From positions 74,340,188 through 74,404,187 of the forward strand of contig OZ035961.1 in the NCBI GenBank assembly GCA_964034945.1: a stretch of DNA of 64,000 nt. The letters are read 5' to 3'. The position numbers and the translations under genes are program-made. Source of the DNA: Chrysopilus asiliformis (taxonomy: Eukaryota > Arthropoda > Insecta > Diptera > Rhagionidae). Positions within the stretch are counted from its first letter, which is position 1. The number at the start of each line of letters is the position of its first letter. Positions 44,431 through 55,382 of this stretch are shown here, piece after piece. Under the pieces are notes generated by a model. It was not told the origin of the DNA, did not search any database, and saw only the letters and a list, made by a program, of their open reading frames with translations.

Positions 44431-44900
44431 TAAATACTTGCCTCTGCTCTAGAGGGAAAGTATTGTATTTATTACGAAGTTCGATTCGAGGACGGGGAAA
44501 GATAGAAACTTTCTGATCAGTGCGAAATCCGTTTCAAACAACATTACATATGAGGATGTTCGTGAATCTGTCTGTCTGTTGGTTTGTTCGTTTTATGTAA
44601 CTTAAATAACTCAAAACCGCGTTGAGCTAGCGACTCGAAATTTTTTGCAAATGAGTTTTACGAATTTGTGGTTTTCTATCAACTTGGGGCCCTCCAACAC
44701 AACTTTTTTTGGAAAAACTAGTTTTTGTTAAATTTCTCGAAATTTATGCGCTTTTGAGAAAAAATAAATATAACAAAAGTTTCTACGCATCTTTAACGGT
44801 TCTCGAGATAATTGAAAAAAAAATATTTTTTACATATTGCAGACGAAAGTTTTGTGTTGATCACAACTGATATTTTTGTTTCAAATTCGGGGAATAAACT
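44431..44900 (+). mobile_element. Degraded family-B-related repeat
   Basis: AGTATTGTATTTATTACGAA, GATCAGTGCGAAATCCGTTTC and CTGTCTGTCTGTTGG resemble 59695-59825, and TTTTGTGTTGATCACAACTG resembles family B at 8715. Short (GTCT)n core. Confidence 0.5.
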
Positions 44901-46048
44901 AGGGGAATAAAATCCTTCTCGCCTCCCAAAAAATATGTTCCTAAAATAGGGGAATAAAATCCTTGTCGCCCCCCAAAAACAGGCACCCCAGTTTGGGAAC
45001 CCCAACTATATATGATATATCACATACGAGCAGTGTTGGGGTTATCTAGATAATAATTATCTAGATAATCATCTAGATAAAAAAAATGTTATCTTTATCT
45101 TATCTAGATAACACCCCAAAAAAGTTATCTTTATCTTATCTAGATAAAGGAAAATCCCATTTATCTAGAGATAATCGTTACCACCGAAAATCAAAAAATT
45201 AAATCTGAAAAAATGCTGAAACGAAATTGTTTTCTGCATACTTTTGAAAACCTAAAAACTTTTTTTAGGAACAGTTTTATACTTGGCAACAATTTTTGTT
45301 TACGGACAAGGAAGCGAAGTGTCACTCTTTCCCTCGCCTCTCTTCTCTTGTCCATAAAAAAAAAGTTCTGCCAGTAACTGTTGCCAAGTGTAAACCGGGC
45401 TATGAACGAAATAAAAAATCATAACGTTATAAATTTCCTTACGTAGCAAAATTAAACTTATATTTCGTGACGTTATTTCGTTTTGTATCGATAAAAAACT
45501 TAATTTCGTTACGTTATAATGTTATTATTCCGTTACACATTGTATTGAAACTGAAAACAAAAAAAACGCACTGTAATAATAGTTTATCACAAAGTAATTC
45601 AGTTCAGTTTCCATAAAAATAAATTGTATAACAAATAATAAAACTCAGCAAAAAGAAAATACAAATAAAAACGGAAAAAATGTGATTATTAAGTTAAAAA
45701 ATCAATAAAAAATACAAAAGACAAAAAATCACACAAAAGTTTTGTTCATTAAAAAAACTGTCTCCACAAAAGCGTGATTTTGATATCAAAGATATAGAAT
45801 TTTTTTATAGAATTTCGCTCTACTTCTGGAGTTACTAAAAAGAAAATCTTTTCGCTACCAAAAAACTTGCTTAGAAGATTTCCATTTTTGTATCTCCAGA
45901 AATAGAGTGAATCTGGCCAAAACAAAATCCGATTTAGAATCAAAATACGATTAAAAACACTACTCCAATATTTTTGATTATATTTTATGTCTGTGGGGTT
46001 ATACTTGATGAACTTTTGTGGGAAATTTCACAAAAAATAATACTGAAC

Positions 46049-46303
46049 TGTTTGAGATTGGATGATGAATTCTCTTGGCAACAATTTTGAATATTGCTTG
46101 AATAAGGTTCTCTAACTGGACTTACTTTAGAATTGTATAATTGATCAATTGTTCTTTCATTTCATTATTGTTGAACTATTTTACTTGTATCGTATCATTT
46201 GAATTTGACTTTTGTAATTCATACCAGTTGCTTGTAACCACCCAAGAGCTCAAGAATAAAATCAAAAAACCAACGAGTTTTTCTTTTCGTTAATTCTACA
46301 ACA
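46049..46303 (+). repeat. BEL 5' LTR
   Basis: Begins TG and ends CA, with 4-base inverted ends TGTT/AACA. AATAAA near 46254 could serve as the polyadenylation signal. Identical to the 3' LTR as far as I can read. Confidence 0.95.
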
Positions 46304-46309
46304 TAATTT

Positions 46310-46327
46310 TGGTCCTTCGAGCCGGAT
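46310..46327 (+). promoter_or_regulatory. BEL primer binding site (tRNA-Tyr)
   Basis: TGGTCCTTCGAGCCGGAT, seven bases after the LTR, is complementary to the 3' end of insect tRNA-Tyr (acceptor stem plus CCA). This primes minus-strand synthesis. Confidence 0.75.
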
Positions 46328-46489
46328 GGCTACGATTCCAGTCATTCGGTATTGACTTTAAAAACTTTTTCGAACCTTTTTTGCGTAAAACGTTTAATTA
46401 TTACACACGTGACTAAGGTGAAGTTTATTCAAGCCAACGTGCAGTTCACTAGTTTTTTTGAATTTTCTAAATTGTGGATTTAAAGCAGT

Positions 46490-49400
46490 ATGGAAGGGCT
46501 GCGGTGTAGACGGGGTTATGTGAAAGCATCGTTAACTCGTTTAGTGACTTACTTAAGTACGAAACAAAGTGCATCGCAAGGGACAATTGAAGATTTCACA
46601 GTGCGTTTGACAAAACTAGAAGACTGCTATACGGAATTTCAAGAAATTCAAAAGGAATTGTTTGAAACATCGGATAATCCCAGTGAATTCATCGAGGATG
46701 AAGATTCCATCGAATTCGAAGCTAAGTATTTCAATTCTAAAACTACACTTTTGAAATTTATAAATGAGTTGAAACGCAGTGACTCATCGCATTTACCCGA
46801 TAATCAAGGTTCAGATATTTTATTCCAAATGGCCCAACAACAAAAGACATTTTTTGACCAAATGGCCAACACATCGAGTTCTTTGTTACTACATGCACAA
46901 AATAGTAATTCTCCTGGTCGGGATGAACTAAATAATACCCAAGTGAATTGTGAAAAGCAATTGCCGAAGATTAAAATTCAACCTTTCTCGGGCGATCTAA
47001 CCGAATGGTGTTCTTTTCATGATTTATTTGCCAGCTCCGTTCATAATAACGCAAAGTTAACACCGAGTCAAAAGTTTCATTATTTATTCAGCTTCCTTGA
47101 AGGCGATGCGCGTAGCCTTTTAAAACATTTGCCAATAACCGATAGCAACTACCAGGAAGCTTGGGATAAGTTAAAAAATCGCTATAACAAAAGAGGTCCA
47201 ATCGCGAATAATTTCATTAAACGATTTTTGTCTATTCCATCTACTTCATCGACAAAATTGCGTAAGTTTGCCGATACTGCTGACGAAGTGTTACGGGGTC
47301 TCAAGGGGCTAGGAACCGACGCAGAGACTCGTGATATTTGGCTGATTCACATTTTGCTTAACAAGCTCGATTCCGATACACAGCAAAATTGGGCAGAAAC
47401 CAATAAGGACGAGTTTCCAACAATTGACTCGTTCCTCAAATATTTGGAAAAACGTTGTTTTACCTTAGAGAGCCTTCAGTCGTCAACTAAATCAACTCCA
47501 AGTAAAGATAAGGATAATCTACCAAAATCGAATCCTCGAAACTTTCATTTATCCACATCGGATTGTCCTAAATGTCATGCAGATCATTTAGTGTCACATT
47601 GCACACAGTTCATTTCGCTTGATGTTCCCTCGCGCAGATCTTTTGTTAAGGGTCAATCGCTTTGTTTTAACTGCCTACGAGCGGGACATTCATCGATCAA
47701 TTGTTCTTCTAAATTTCGATGCAGAAAATGCAATCAAAAACACCATACTCTAGTTCATCAATCGAACACACAAACGCAACCAGTTTCAAATTCGGCAAAT
47801 TCGAACGCTTTGCAATCCAATCAACCAACCACTCATACTACTCAGTATCGTGACACTGAACAATCGACCGTCAACACTTTGACTAGCAATCATTCTGCAG
47901 TCTCGTCAACTTTAACCAATTTGAAAACGATTTTGCCAACAGCGATTACTCTTGTTCAGGACGCACGTGGTGCTGAACAACCTTGCCGAATATTATTGGA
48001 TTCAGGATCGCAAGAATCATTTGTCACCGAGTCTTTAGTTCAAATGCTTGGACTAAAGCGCTCACACGCTCGTTTGTATATCAACGGTTTAGGTGCTACA
48101 TCTGCCGGTAGAACTCGGGGAATAGTCACACTTAAATTGAAATCCAGATTTTCTTCCGATTCTATTGTCGTGAAGGCGTATATTCTGACAAAACTAACAT
48201 CGTTAATCCCTAATTTCGTGCCAAACATGGCAAATTCAGACTTTAATCAACTTGAATTAGCTGATCCAAATTTCGCAAATCCTGGTCGAGTAGACATTCT
48301 TTTAGGCGCAGGTCCTATGTTTAATGTTCTAACTAACAAATCAATTCATGGTGGAGCAGAAAGGCCATCTGCAATTCAGACGATTTTTGGATGGGTGATC
48401 GCGGGCGACGCACTGCCTCTTCAAGATTTAAAGCCTCCATCAACTTCTGCATTACATATTACAACAACTGATCTAGATGTTTCTATTCGGCGTTTTTGGG
48501 AAATTGAAGAAATGTTGACCCCACCAGAAATGACGGAAGAAGAATCTATTGTAGAAAATCATTTTCTACGAACACATACCCGTTGTGCGAGCGGTAAATA
48601 CATTGTTCAACTTCCATTTAAGGAAAATTTACCACTTTTCGGAGATTCACTCTCAAATGCCACTAAACGATTATTTGGAATGGAACGTCGGTTCGAATCA
48701 AACCCAACTTTAAAGGCCGAATATTCGAAATTCATTGCAGAATATATATCGTTAGGTCACATGGTCCGGGTACCACTATCAGCTATAGGAAATACACCGT
48801 CTTACTACTTGCCCCACCACGCAGTTTTCAAGCAAGACAGTAGTACCACGAAATTGCGCGTTGTTTTTGATGGGTCGGCGAAAACTTCTAACGGTATATC
48901 TTTGAATGAATTCCTTCATCCTGGACCTACAATCCAACGAGATCTTTTTACTATTTGTCTCAGCTTTCGATGTCATCAATTTGTATTTACTGCAGACATA
49001 GAAAAAATGTTTAGGCAAGTGTGGGTTGATGAAAAACATCAAGATTTTCAAAGAATTGTTTGGCGGGAATCTCCTCGTGACTCAATTCAGCATTTTCGAC
49101 TTTGCACTGTGACTTACGGGACGACACCAGGTCCGTATCTCGCTATTCGTGCCTTACGTCAGTTAGCAATAGACCATAAAGACGAATATCCCCTAGCATC
49201 GGAGGTTATCCTACGGGATTTTTATGTGGATGATGTTTTGTCGGGTACCAATTCCATAACACAATTGTTGCAAATTAAGGACGATTTAATATCATTGCTA
49301 GCTAAGGGCGGATTTAATCTTAGAAAATGGAACACGAATTGCCGAACATTGTTGATGTCTATTCCAGAGGAACAACGAGATATGTCGCCATTAGAATTTG

Positions 49401-49687
49401 AGGTACAACAACAACAATATGTTAAGGTTCTCGGATTACGATGGGAACCAACTTCCGATCTTTTCACCTATAACGTATCGCTGCCGCAACAATTCAAATG
49501 TACGAAGCGTCAGGTACTTTCAGATGCGTCGCGGGTATTTGATCCTTTAGGGTTCATATCGCCGTCAATTATTCTGCTAAAGATATTTTTCCAAGAACTT
49601 TGGCTCCTAGATCTACAATGGGATGACGAGTTGCCTCATGACAAGGCATCATACTGGAAATCATTGCAGTCAGCTTTCTGCAATTAA
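46490..49687 (+). CDS. BEL gag-protease-reverse transcriptase
   Basis: Starts at the first good ATG after the LTR (MEGLRCRRGYVKASLTRLVT), 1065 residues. Order: a coiled N-terminus; the DUF1759 gag core (LPKIKIQPFSGDLTEWCSFH) from about residue 160; zinc knuckles (CFNCLRAGHSSINC, FRCRKCNQKHH) near 390-425; aspartic protease (ILLDSGSQESF) near 505; RT from about 790, with LRVVFDGSAKTSNG, TADIEKMFRQ and the catalytic YVDDVLSG near 915. It stops at FCN, just before RNase H, where pol continues in the +1 frame. The protein makes the particle, processes it and copies the RNA. Confidence 0.93.
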   Translation: MEGLRCRRGYVKASLTRLVTYLSTKQSASQGTIEDFTVRLTKLEDCYTEFQEIQKELFETSDNPSEFIEDEDSIEFEAKYFNSKTTLLKFINELKRSDSSHLPDNQGSDILFQMAQQQKTFFDQMANTSSSLLLHAQNSNSPGRDELNNTQVNCEKQLPKIKIQPFSGDLTEWCSFHDLFASSVHNNAKLTPSQKFHYLFSFLEGDARSLLKHLPITDSNYQEAWDKLKNRYNKRGPIANNFIKRFLSIPSTSSTKLRKFADTADEVLRGLKGLGTDAETRDIWLIHILLNKLDSDTQQNWAETNKDEFPTIDSFLKYLEKRCFTLESLQSSTKSTPSKDKDNLPKSNPRNFHLSTSDCPKCHADHLVSHCTQFISLDVPSRRSFVKGQSLCFNCLRAGHSSINCSSKFRCRKCNQKHHTLVHQSNTQTQPVSNSANSNALQSNQPTTHTTQYRDTEQSTVNTLTSNHSAVSSTLTNLKTILPTAITLVQDARGAEQPCRILLDSGSQESFVTESLVQMLGLKRSHARLYINGLGATSAGRTRGIVTLKLKSRFSSDSIVVKAYILTKLTSLIPNFVPNMANSDFNQLELADPNFANPGRVDILLGAGPMFNVLTNKSIHGGAERPSAIQTIFGWVIAGDALPLQDLKPPSTSALHITTTDLDVSIRRFWEIEEMLTPPEMTEEESIVENHFLRTHTRCASGKYIVQLPFKENLPLFGDSLSNATKRLFGMERRFESNPTLKAEYSKFIAEYISLGHMVRVPLSAIGNTPSYYLPHHAVFKQDSSTTKLRVVFDGSAKTSNGISLNEFLHPGPTIQRDLFTICLSFRCHQFVFTADIEKMFRQVWVDEKHQDFQRIVWRESPRDSIQHFRLCTVTYGTTPGPYLAIRALRQLAIDHKDEYPLASEVILRDFYVDDVLSGTNSITQLLQIKDDLISLLAKGGFNLRKWNTNCRTLLMSIPEEQRDMSPLEFEVQQQQYVKVLGLRWEPTSDLFTYNVSLPQQFKCTKRQVLSDASRVFDPLGFISPSIILLKIFFQELWLLDLQWDDELPHDKASYWKSLQSAFCN

Positions 49688-51830
49688 ACACATCGTAATA
49701 CCACGCTGTCTGTGGAATTCGCAAGATTACGAGCTGCACGGCTTCTGTGATGCCTCGGAGAAGGCTTATGCAGCAGTCATCTATTGCCGTAGTACTGACT
49801 CCAAGGGAAATAAAAACGTAGTTCTCGTGGCCTCTAAGACGAGAGTAGCACCACTAAAACAAATCAGCATTGCTCGTTTAGAACTGTGTGCAGCAGTGAT
49901 ACTAACTCGTTTATTCATCAAGATCCAGGACTCTTTTAAAACACCGAACACAAAATTCACAGCATGGAGTGACTCACAAATCGTTCTGGCTTGGCTTTCT
50001 TCACCCCCCAAGAAGCTTAAAACTTTTATAGCAAACCGGACATCCGAAATTATTAGCAGCTTACCACGAATTTGTTGGAATTATGTGCGATCACCATTCA
50101 ATCCCGCAGATTGCGCTTCTCGGGGCATGCTGCCAACAGATCTCTTCGACCATTCTATTTGGTGGCAAGGACCTGCATGGCTGAAATTGGACAGTTCATC
50201 CTGGCCTAATCAAAAGGTTAAAAACGTGGAACAAACGGAATCCGAAATCATCAAGGATGGGTTTAAGAAAAATCTTGAAACGAACAACATAATTTCGATG
50301 CATTCAGAGGTAGAACAAAACGTATTTGCATTATTAATTAACAAATTTTCAAGTTGGACACGATTAATCCGAACCGTCGCATACTGTTTCCGCTTTATCA
50401 ACAATGCTCGAAGGCTCTCGAGTACAGAATGTTTTCTTACGGCTAACGAATTGAAGGCAGCTACCCTAAAACTAATTTCCGTTGCACAACAGGATTTCGG
50501 GGAAGAAATCAAGGCATTATCAAAAAATGAACTTCTACCGAAAAGAAGCAAGCTTTTACGACTAACTCCATTTTTGGACCATGGCATACTACGCGTAGAT
50601 GGCCGATTAAAACATGCTCACTTGGCATATACAGTAAAGCACCCTATAATCCTTCCAAAAAATCATCGAGTCACCCTGTTGTTAGTGGAATATACTCACA
50701 TCAAATATCTACACGTCGGCGTAGGCGAATTGTTCATTTTGCTACGGCAATACTACTGGATTATGGGATGTCGTCAGCTTTGTCGAACAGTCGTTCACAA
50801 ATGTCTAGTTTGCTTTCGACAGAGACGCGCAACAGCAACTCAACTGATGGGACAACTTCCACCGGAAAGGGTCACTTATGCTCGACCATTTCTTCGCGTT
50901 GGTTGTGACTACGCTGGTCCTTTAACCTTGCGACTGGCTCGTGGAAGAAACCCGAAATTTGTTAAGGGATATATCGTGTTGTTTGTGTGCCTTACCACGA
51001 AGGCAATCCACATCGAACTAGCAAGCGATCTGTCAACGGATGCATTTCTGGCGGCCTTCAGGCGCTTTACTTCGCGTCGCGGAAAGTGTAATGAAGTTTT
51101 GACTGACAACGCCACCAACTTCAAGGGGGGAAGTCGTGTTCTGTCAGAATTATATGCACTCGTTTATAGTCAACAACATAACTCGATTATCGCTGGAACC
51201 TTAGCGCAAGACAACATCGATTGGAGATTCATACCACCCTCTTCTCCTCACTTTGGGGGACTTTGGGAGTCGAATATAAAATCAGTGAAGTTGCATTTGA
51301 AGCGCGCTATAGGTAACCAAATTTTAACATACGAAGAAATGTCGACGCTTTTAATACAAATTGAAGCTGTACTCAATTCTCGACCTCTTTACAGTATTCC
51401 CGATTCCGATTTAAACATTCTAACCCCAGCTCACTTCCTAATTGGTGACACCTTTGCCTCAGTTCCTGATCCCATGATTCCCGAAAAAACTAATTTATTA
51501 TCAAATTGGCAATTATTACAGAAGATGTTACAGTCGTTTTGGAAACACTGGCACACGGACTATTTGACTTCACTTCAGACCAAGGCGAAGTGGAATACAC
51601 CTACCAGTAACATCAATCCAGGTGATGTTGTCCTAATAAAGGAAGATAATCTTCCTCCATCGAAATGGGCCTTGGCTCGCGTCATCGAGTGTCATCCAGG
51701 AAAGGACGATAAGACCAGAGTCGTTACTGTGAGAACTGCATCCGGTACTTACAAGCGTGCAATACAAAAAATTGCACCTCTTCCAATTGCTGAAAGACCA
51801 CAGTCTTCCAGGGGGCCGGAGGATGTTTGA
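49623..51830 (+). CDS. BEL RNase H-integrase, +1 frame
   Basis: Homologous reading starts near 49668 (the ATG at 49623 is fortuitous). LHGFCDASEKAYAAVIYCRS is the RNase H start (catalytic Asp in DASE); WSDSQIVLAWL is a further active-site motif. The integrase zinc finger (H, H, then CLVC) lies around residue 390, followed by the core with CDYAGPL, LTDNATNFKG and GGLWESNIK, supplying D, D and E. A DUF5641-type tail (PGDVVLIKEDNLPPSKWALA) ends the protein. The stop lies inside the 3' LTR (51828-51830). Confidence 0.92.
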   Translation: MTSCLMTRHHTGNHCSQLSAIKHIVIPRCLWNSQDYELHGFCDASEKAYAAVIYCRSTDSKGNKNVVLVASKTRVAPLKQISIARLELCAAVILTRLFIKIQDSFKTPNTKFTAWSDSQIVLAWLSSPPKKLKTFIANRTSEIISSLPRICWNYVRSPFNPADCASRGMLPTDLFDHSIWWQGPAWLKLDSSSWPNQKVKNVEQTESEIIKDGFKKNLETNNIISMHSEVEQNVFALLINKFSSWTRLIRTVAYCFRFINNARRLSSTECFLTANELKAATLKLISVAQQDFGEEIKALSKNELLPKRSKLLRLTPFLDHGILRVDGRLKHAHLAYTVKHPIILPKNHRVTLLLVEYTHIKYLHVGVGELFILLRQYYWIMGCRQLCRTVVHKCLVCFRQRRATATQLMGQLPPERVTYARPFLRVGCDYAGPLTLRLARGRNPKFVKGYIVLFVCLTTKAIHIELASDLSTDAFLAAFRRFTSRRGKCNEVLTDNATNFKGGSRVLSELYALVYSQQHNSIIAGTLAQDNIDWRFIPPSSPHFGGLWESNIKSVKLHLKRAIGNQILTYEEMSTLLIQIEAVLNSRPLYSIPDSDLNILTPAHFLIGDTFASVPDPMIPEKTNLLSNWQLLQKMLQSFWKHWHTDYLTSLQTKAKWNTPTSNINPGDVVLIKEDNLPPSKWALARVIECHPGKDDKTRVVTVRTASGTYKRAIQKIAPLPIAERPQSSRGPEDV
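51810..51823 (+). promoter_or_regulatory. BEL polypurine tract
   Basis: AGGGGGCCGGAGGA immediately precedes the 3' LTR and would prime plus-strand synthesis. It is coding as well (end of integrase). Confidence 0.7.
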
Positions 51831-52078
51831 GATTGGATGATGAATTCTCTTGGCAACAATTTTGAATATTGCTTGAATAAGGTTCTCTAACTGGACTTAC
51901 TTTAGAATTGTATAATTGATCAATTGTTCTTTCATTTCATTATTGTTGAACTATTTTACTTGTATCGTATCATTTGAATTTGACTTTTGTAATTCATACC
52001 AGTTGCTTGTAACCACCCAAGAGCTCAAGAATAAAATCAAAAAACCAACGAGTTTTTCTTTTCGTTAATTCTACAACA
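51824..52078 (+). repeat. BEL 3' LTR
   Basis: 255 bases, same as the 5' LTR, TG...CA, followed by the target duplication CTGAAC. Confidence 0.95.
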
Positions 52079-52534
52079 CTGAACAAAACAAGGAAATACT
52101 AATAAACAACGAAAAAACGTAATATTTTTTTCGTTTTTCGTTATGGTAACGGAATTGAATTTCTATAACGTTCATTATAACGTAATTTTGAAGAAAAAGC
52201 CCGAAAATCATTTCGTTATTTCGTTACGTTACGATAACGTTTCTTATCCGTTTTCTTTTATTATTATTTCGTTTCTTATTATATTTAAATTGGCAATCAA
52301 GAAAAGCAAAAAATTTTGTGCTATTTTTTTTAGTACGTAATTTTGAATTTTGTGCAATGTCAAAATAAATATTTATCTAAAAATTATCTAGATAATTTGG
52401 CTTTTTATCTTATCTTATCTATTATCTTTCATATTTTCATTATCTATTATCTTATCTAGATAAACATTACGAGCATTTATCTTTATCTTTATCTAGATAA
52501 AAAAATAATTATCTGGCCCCAACACTGCATACGA

Positions 52535-53226
52535 GTTATCGGACACAAAGATGTTTTCTGCAATTTCCTCGAAAACGGTGAGTCATATTGAAAAATTTAT
52601 ATAGGTAAAACGCGTTTAGAATGGGATTTTACATAACTCATCCATACATCAAATTCCAATTGGACCACTGCTTGGTCCAATTGGACCACAAATGGAATAC
52701 GTTTTTCCTGTTTTCTCGAAAACTGTGCGTCGTAGCGAAAAATTTATAAAGATGAAATGTGTTTAGAATATAATTTTATACATAACCGTTCCATACATCG
52801 AAATTCGATAGGACCACTCCTTTCCCCCTCTCCTATACAACTGGATTTTTTAAAATAAACATTTGATCTGTCATCATTTTATTATATTTTTTAATAGTTC
52901 CAAAACATGCTCAATAATAACAATGTTGAAATCCTCATCAAAACGAGTCTGAAAATAATATGATGGTCGGTTAAGTATCGGAGAATTACTTACCTCCAAA
53001 TTGTGATATGCTATACTTGTCCAGATCCCGGCAGCCACGGGGACTGGGTGTCTCTTACCTGTCTGTCAATACCTTTTACTTGTTGCCCGCACACGATTAT
53101 GGCAAAGTGAACTTTCACTAAGCGAGATATTACAGCTAAATAAGACAACTGGTTGTCGTCTCAGTTGCTGTTGGTGATCGGTGCCTCATGCCTCTATAGA
53201 CCATATTTTGCCCGCAGACCAGCCCC
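52535..53226. other. Degraded repeat scraps
   Basis: 52560-52830 has two related blocks (GTGAGTCATATTGAAAAATT and GTGCGTCGTAGCGAAAAATT, with ACATAAC(T/C)(C/G)(A/T)TCCATACATC), remnants of a family-A-like element. The rest is unrecognised; the ORF from 53181 is chance. Confidence 0.45.
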
Positions 53227-53229
53227 TTA

Positions 53230-54115
53230 AGGCTTCTACATACAGAAAGCGATCTATAGCGGCGGCAGCGATGCGATCGAGCAATCTAGTTGTATTACAC
53301 AGTCTTGCTCATCCCCATCATACAAAGGGCGATCTGTCGCAGCGGGTTATTTTCTGTCGCCGCGATCAACGATCGGGTTGTACAAAATTACAAAGATCGC
53401 TGCGATCAATCAGATAAAATGAGTGAGAATACGGTGTGGTGCGCTGTGCGCTAGAAGAAAGCAGCCACACTGGATCGGCCACCAAAGATATTGCGTCCGC
53501 CCAGTGTTGCCGGAGACCTCAAGCCCAAAATCGCTGAAATGAGGAAAAAAAATCTCAAAAGTCTCCGAAATTATAGACAAAAATCGCTAGTTTTGAGACT
53601 TTTTTTTAATGCATATTTAAACATATGTATATCTTATTTTCAAATCGCTTTTATTCTTTGTTTTTAACAATAATAAAAAAAACAACTTTGTCTTCTTAAA
53701 AAAACACACTGCACCTTCAGCAAAGCAAACAAAATTTCAAATAAATTTTACGTTTACTTAAGTTGAGTGATTCATGTATTTTCTTATAGGGGGATTCTGT
53801 GGTACTTATTTATATACATTTGGTAGGTTGTTGACCCAATAAGCATAAATGTAAAAAATTGTAAAAAGTATGATATTTATTAGTAAAATTTTCGGCAGTT
53901 TTTTTCTTAAGAAACGTTTGAGAATCGCTGAAAATCTCCGAAAAGTCCCCAAAAGAACACTAAAATCTCAAATCTCAACACGTGCTTTTTAAGGCATGAA
54001 AGTCGCTAGAAATGAGACAAGTCGCTGAAAATGGCAACACTGCGTCCGCCTACCGCCGCAATAATTGAGCGATCGCTGCCCGTTGCGCTAGTTCGCTCTC
54101 TGTGTGCAGAAGCCT
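53230..54115. mobile_element. Harbinger-type MITE with nested hAT MITE
   Basis: Ends AGGCTTCTACATACAGA and TCTGTGTGCAGAAGCCT, flanked by TTA on both sides (53227-53229, 54116-54118). CGATCG-rich subterminal repeats follow. A 541-bp hAT MITE sits inside; without it and one duplication the host MITE is about 337 bp. Confidence 0.78.
53502..54042. mobile_element. hAT MITE, 8-bp duplication CGTCCGCC
   Basis: TIR CAGTGTTGCC / GGCAACACTG, flanked by CGTCCGCC (53494-53501 and 54043-54050). TCGCTGAAA and GAGAC words recur at both subterminal regions. Noncoding. Confidence 0.92.
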
Positions 54116-54118
54116 TTA

Positions 54119-54763
54119 ATCTGTAGTTATATGGCTTTATTACGGCACTAAATCAGTAAAATTCTGTTTGTACCAGTTGCTGGATTTTCATTTCATTTTT
54201 AACAATTTTCTTATAAATACAAGACATACATCTACTAGTCGATTTGGCGTCATTTAAGTTCTCTTCACTATGTGAGGTTCCACTATTTTAGGTTGAAATT
54301 CAGAGTTTATGGATTAGACTAAACAAGTTTATGTCGATTTGTTCCTTATCTAAATTTCCAAGATACTTGATTCAATGCTGTGTTAACTATAAAGCGGGCC
54401 TTGGGGAAAAGTGGCGAAAAGTGTAAGATTTGCGAATAATCGAAAAATTCGATAGAAATTATAAATTTGCACGTATTCCGATATAAATGTCAATCATTAA
54501 AAATGACATAACAATTACTAAAATCAATCGGAAATTGGAATGTATGTACGTCTCGTTAATTTCCTTTTCTACAAAAGAAAATCAAAGAATAAGTACCTAA
54601 AAAAGCGTCAGAAATCGAAATTGTCATTATTCACGGTAGAGTAAATATAGCCGAAATAAAAAAAAAACTTTTTAAAAATTAAGGCGAATTGTCTCTTTCT
54701 GTCGTGCACACTTAAATTGACTTCATAAAAAAACGAAAATATCATGGAGTTAATGCCATGTTA
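54119..54763. other. AT-rich noncoding
   Basis: No gene, terminal repeat or RNA recognised. Confidence 0.5.
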
Positions 54764-54924
54764 CAGGGTGATCCAAATAACACATATTTTGGAATAAAAT
54801 TCGAAAATTCCACAGGCTTTTTGTTCACGAATTATATTACAATGAAATTTTTGTTAAAAACCTGCGTTCAATTGTATTTGGATAAAATTGCTGTAACATA
54901 AAAAGCAATTTTATGTTCACCCTG
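54764..54924. mobile_element. Small TA-flanked MITE (mariner-type)
   Basis: 161 bp. CAGGGTGATC at the left, GTTCACCCTG at the right, TA on each side (54762-54763, 54925-54926). The TIR is imperfect past nine bases. ATTTTATGTT is partly mirrored inside. Confidence 0.65.
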
Positions 54925-55382
54925 TAAACGAATTTTTTCCTCATTTTTTCCGCATTCGTTTATATTTTGTTGAGCCATTGAGCGGGACACTTCATTTACT
55001 GCAAATAGTGTTGTAAATTAATCAATTATGTCAAGACCTGAATTCTTAAAATTTATTGTCCCCGAAAGTTTGCCAACACGCAGAAAAATTCGAAAAAAGG
55101 CTCCCGATACCGATGGAAAGTTAATTTTTTAACCCTTTCACTCGGCGCGTACACAATTGTGTACATCATATTTAACTCGCATTTCTAAGAGAATTAGAAG
55201 GGAGAGGGACAATGATTGACATGTTATGTATACAAATGAGTACATTATCTAAAAGAGACTTCTAAAAAGATATTTAAATTTTTTAAATTTTGAAATATAT
55301 TGTGTTGCTACATATTATTATTGAAAAAAGCAAAAAAAAAAAATGTTTTTTTTTCAATAATAATATATATTTTTATATATTA

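Larger units (their letters stand above)
46049..52078 (+). mobile_element. BEL/Pao LTR retrotransposon, full length
   Basis: Two 255-bp LTRs (TGTTTGAGAT...CTACAACA) bracket a 6.0 kb element flanked by the duplication CTGAAC (46043-46048, 52079-52084). Primer binding site, polypurine tract and gag-protease-RT-RNase H-integrase order are all present. The LTRs read identical by eye, so the insertion is recent. One frameshift lies in pol. Confidence 0.95.
45412..52290. mobile_element. Element D inside hAT, containing BEL
   Basis: CGTTACG/CGTAACG-rich sequence flanks the BEL insertion: ACGTTATTTCGTTTTGTATC near 45470 and TTCGTTACGTTACGATAACG near 52220. The latter recurs at 44380. The relative at 60531 lacks all of this. 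45545-45930 additionally resembles family B. Exact ends are unclear. Confidence 0.5.
45031..52526. mobile_element. hAT element enlarged by nested insertions
   Basis: Ends CAGTGTTGGGGTTATCTAGA and ATCTGGCCCCAACACTG form the TIR, flanked by the 8-bp duplication CATACGAG (45023-45030, 52527-52534). The arms are rich in ATCTAGATAA palindromes. A smaller, inverted relative at 60531-61112 shows the original element to be about 0.6 kb; here element D and the BEL retrotransposon have entered. No transposase of its own. Confidence 0.88.

Noticed and set aside
46490..51830. Endogenous retrovirus with envelope
   Set aside because: Domain order and the tail end at integrase; no envelope frame lies between 51830 and the LTR. 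A BEL/Pao retrotransposon fits.
53181..53417. 78-residue ORF with an S/R-rich product
   Set aside because: Lies across the end of a Harbinger-type MITE; no domain.
53502..54042. Host gene exon
   Set aside because: Exact hAT ends and 8-bp duplication explain the whole segment.
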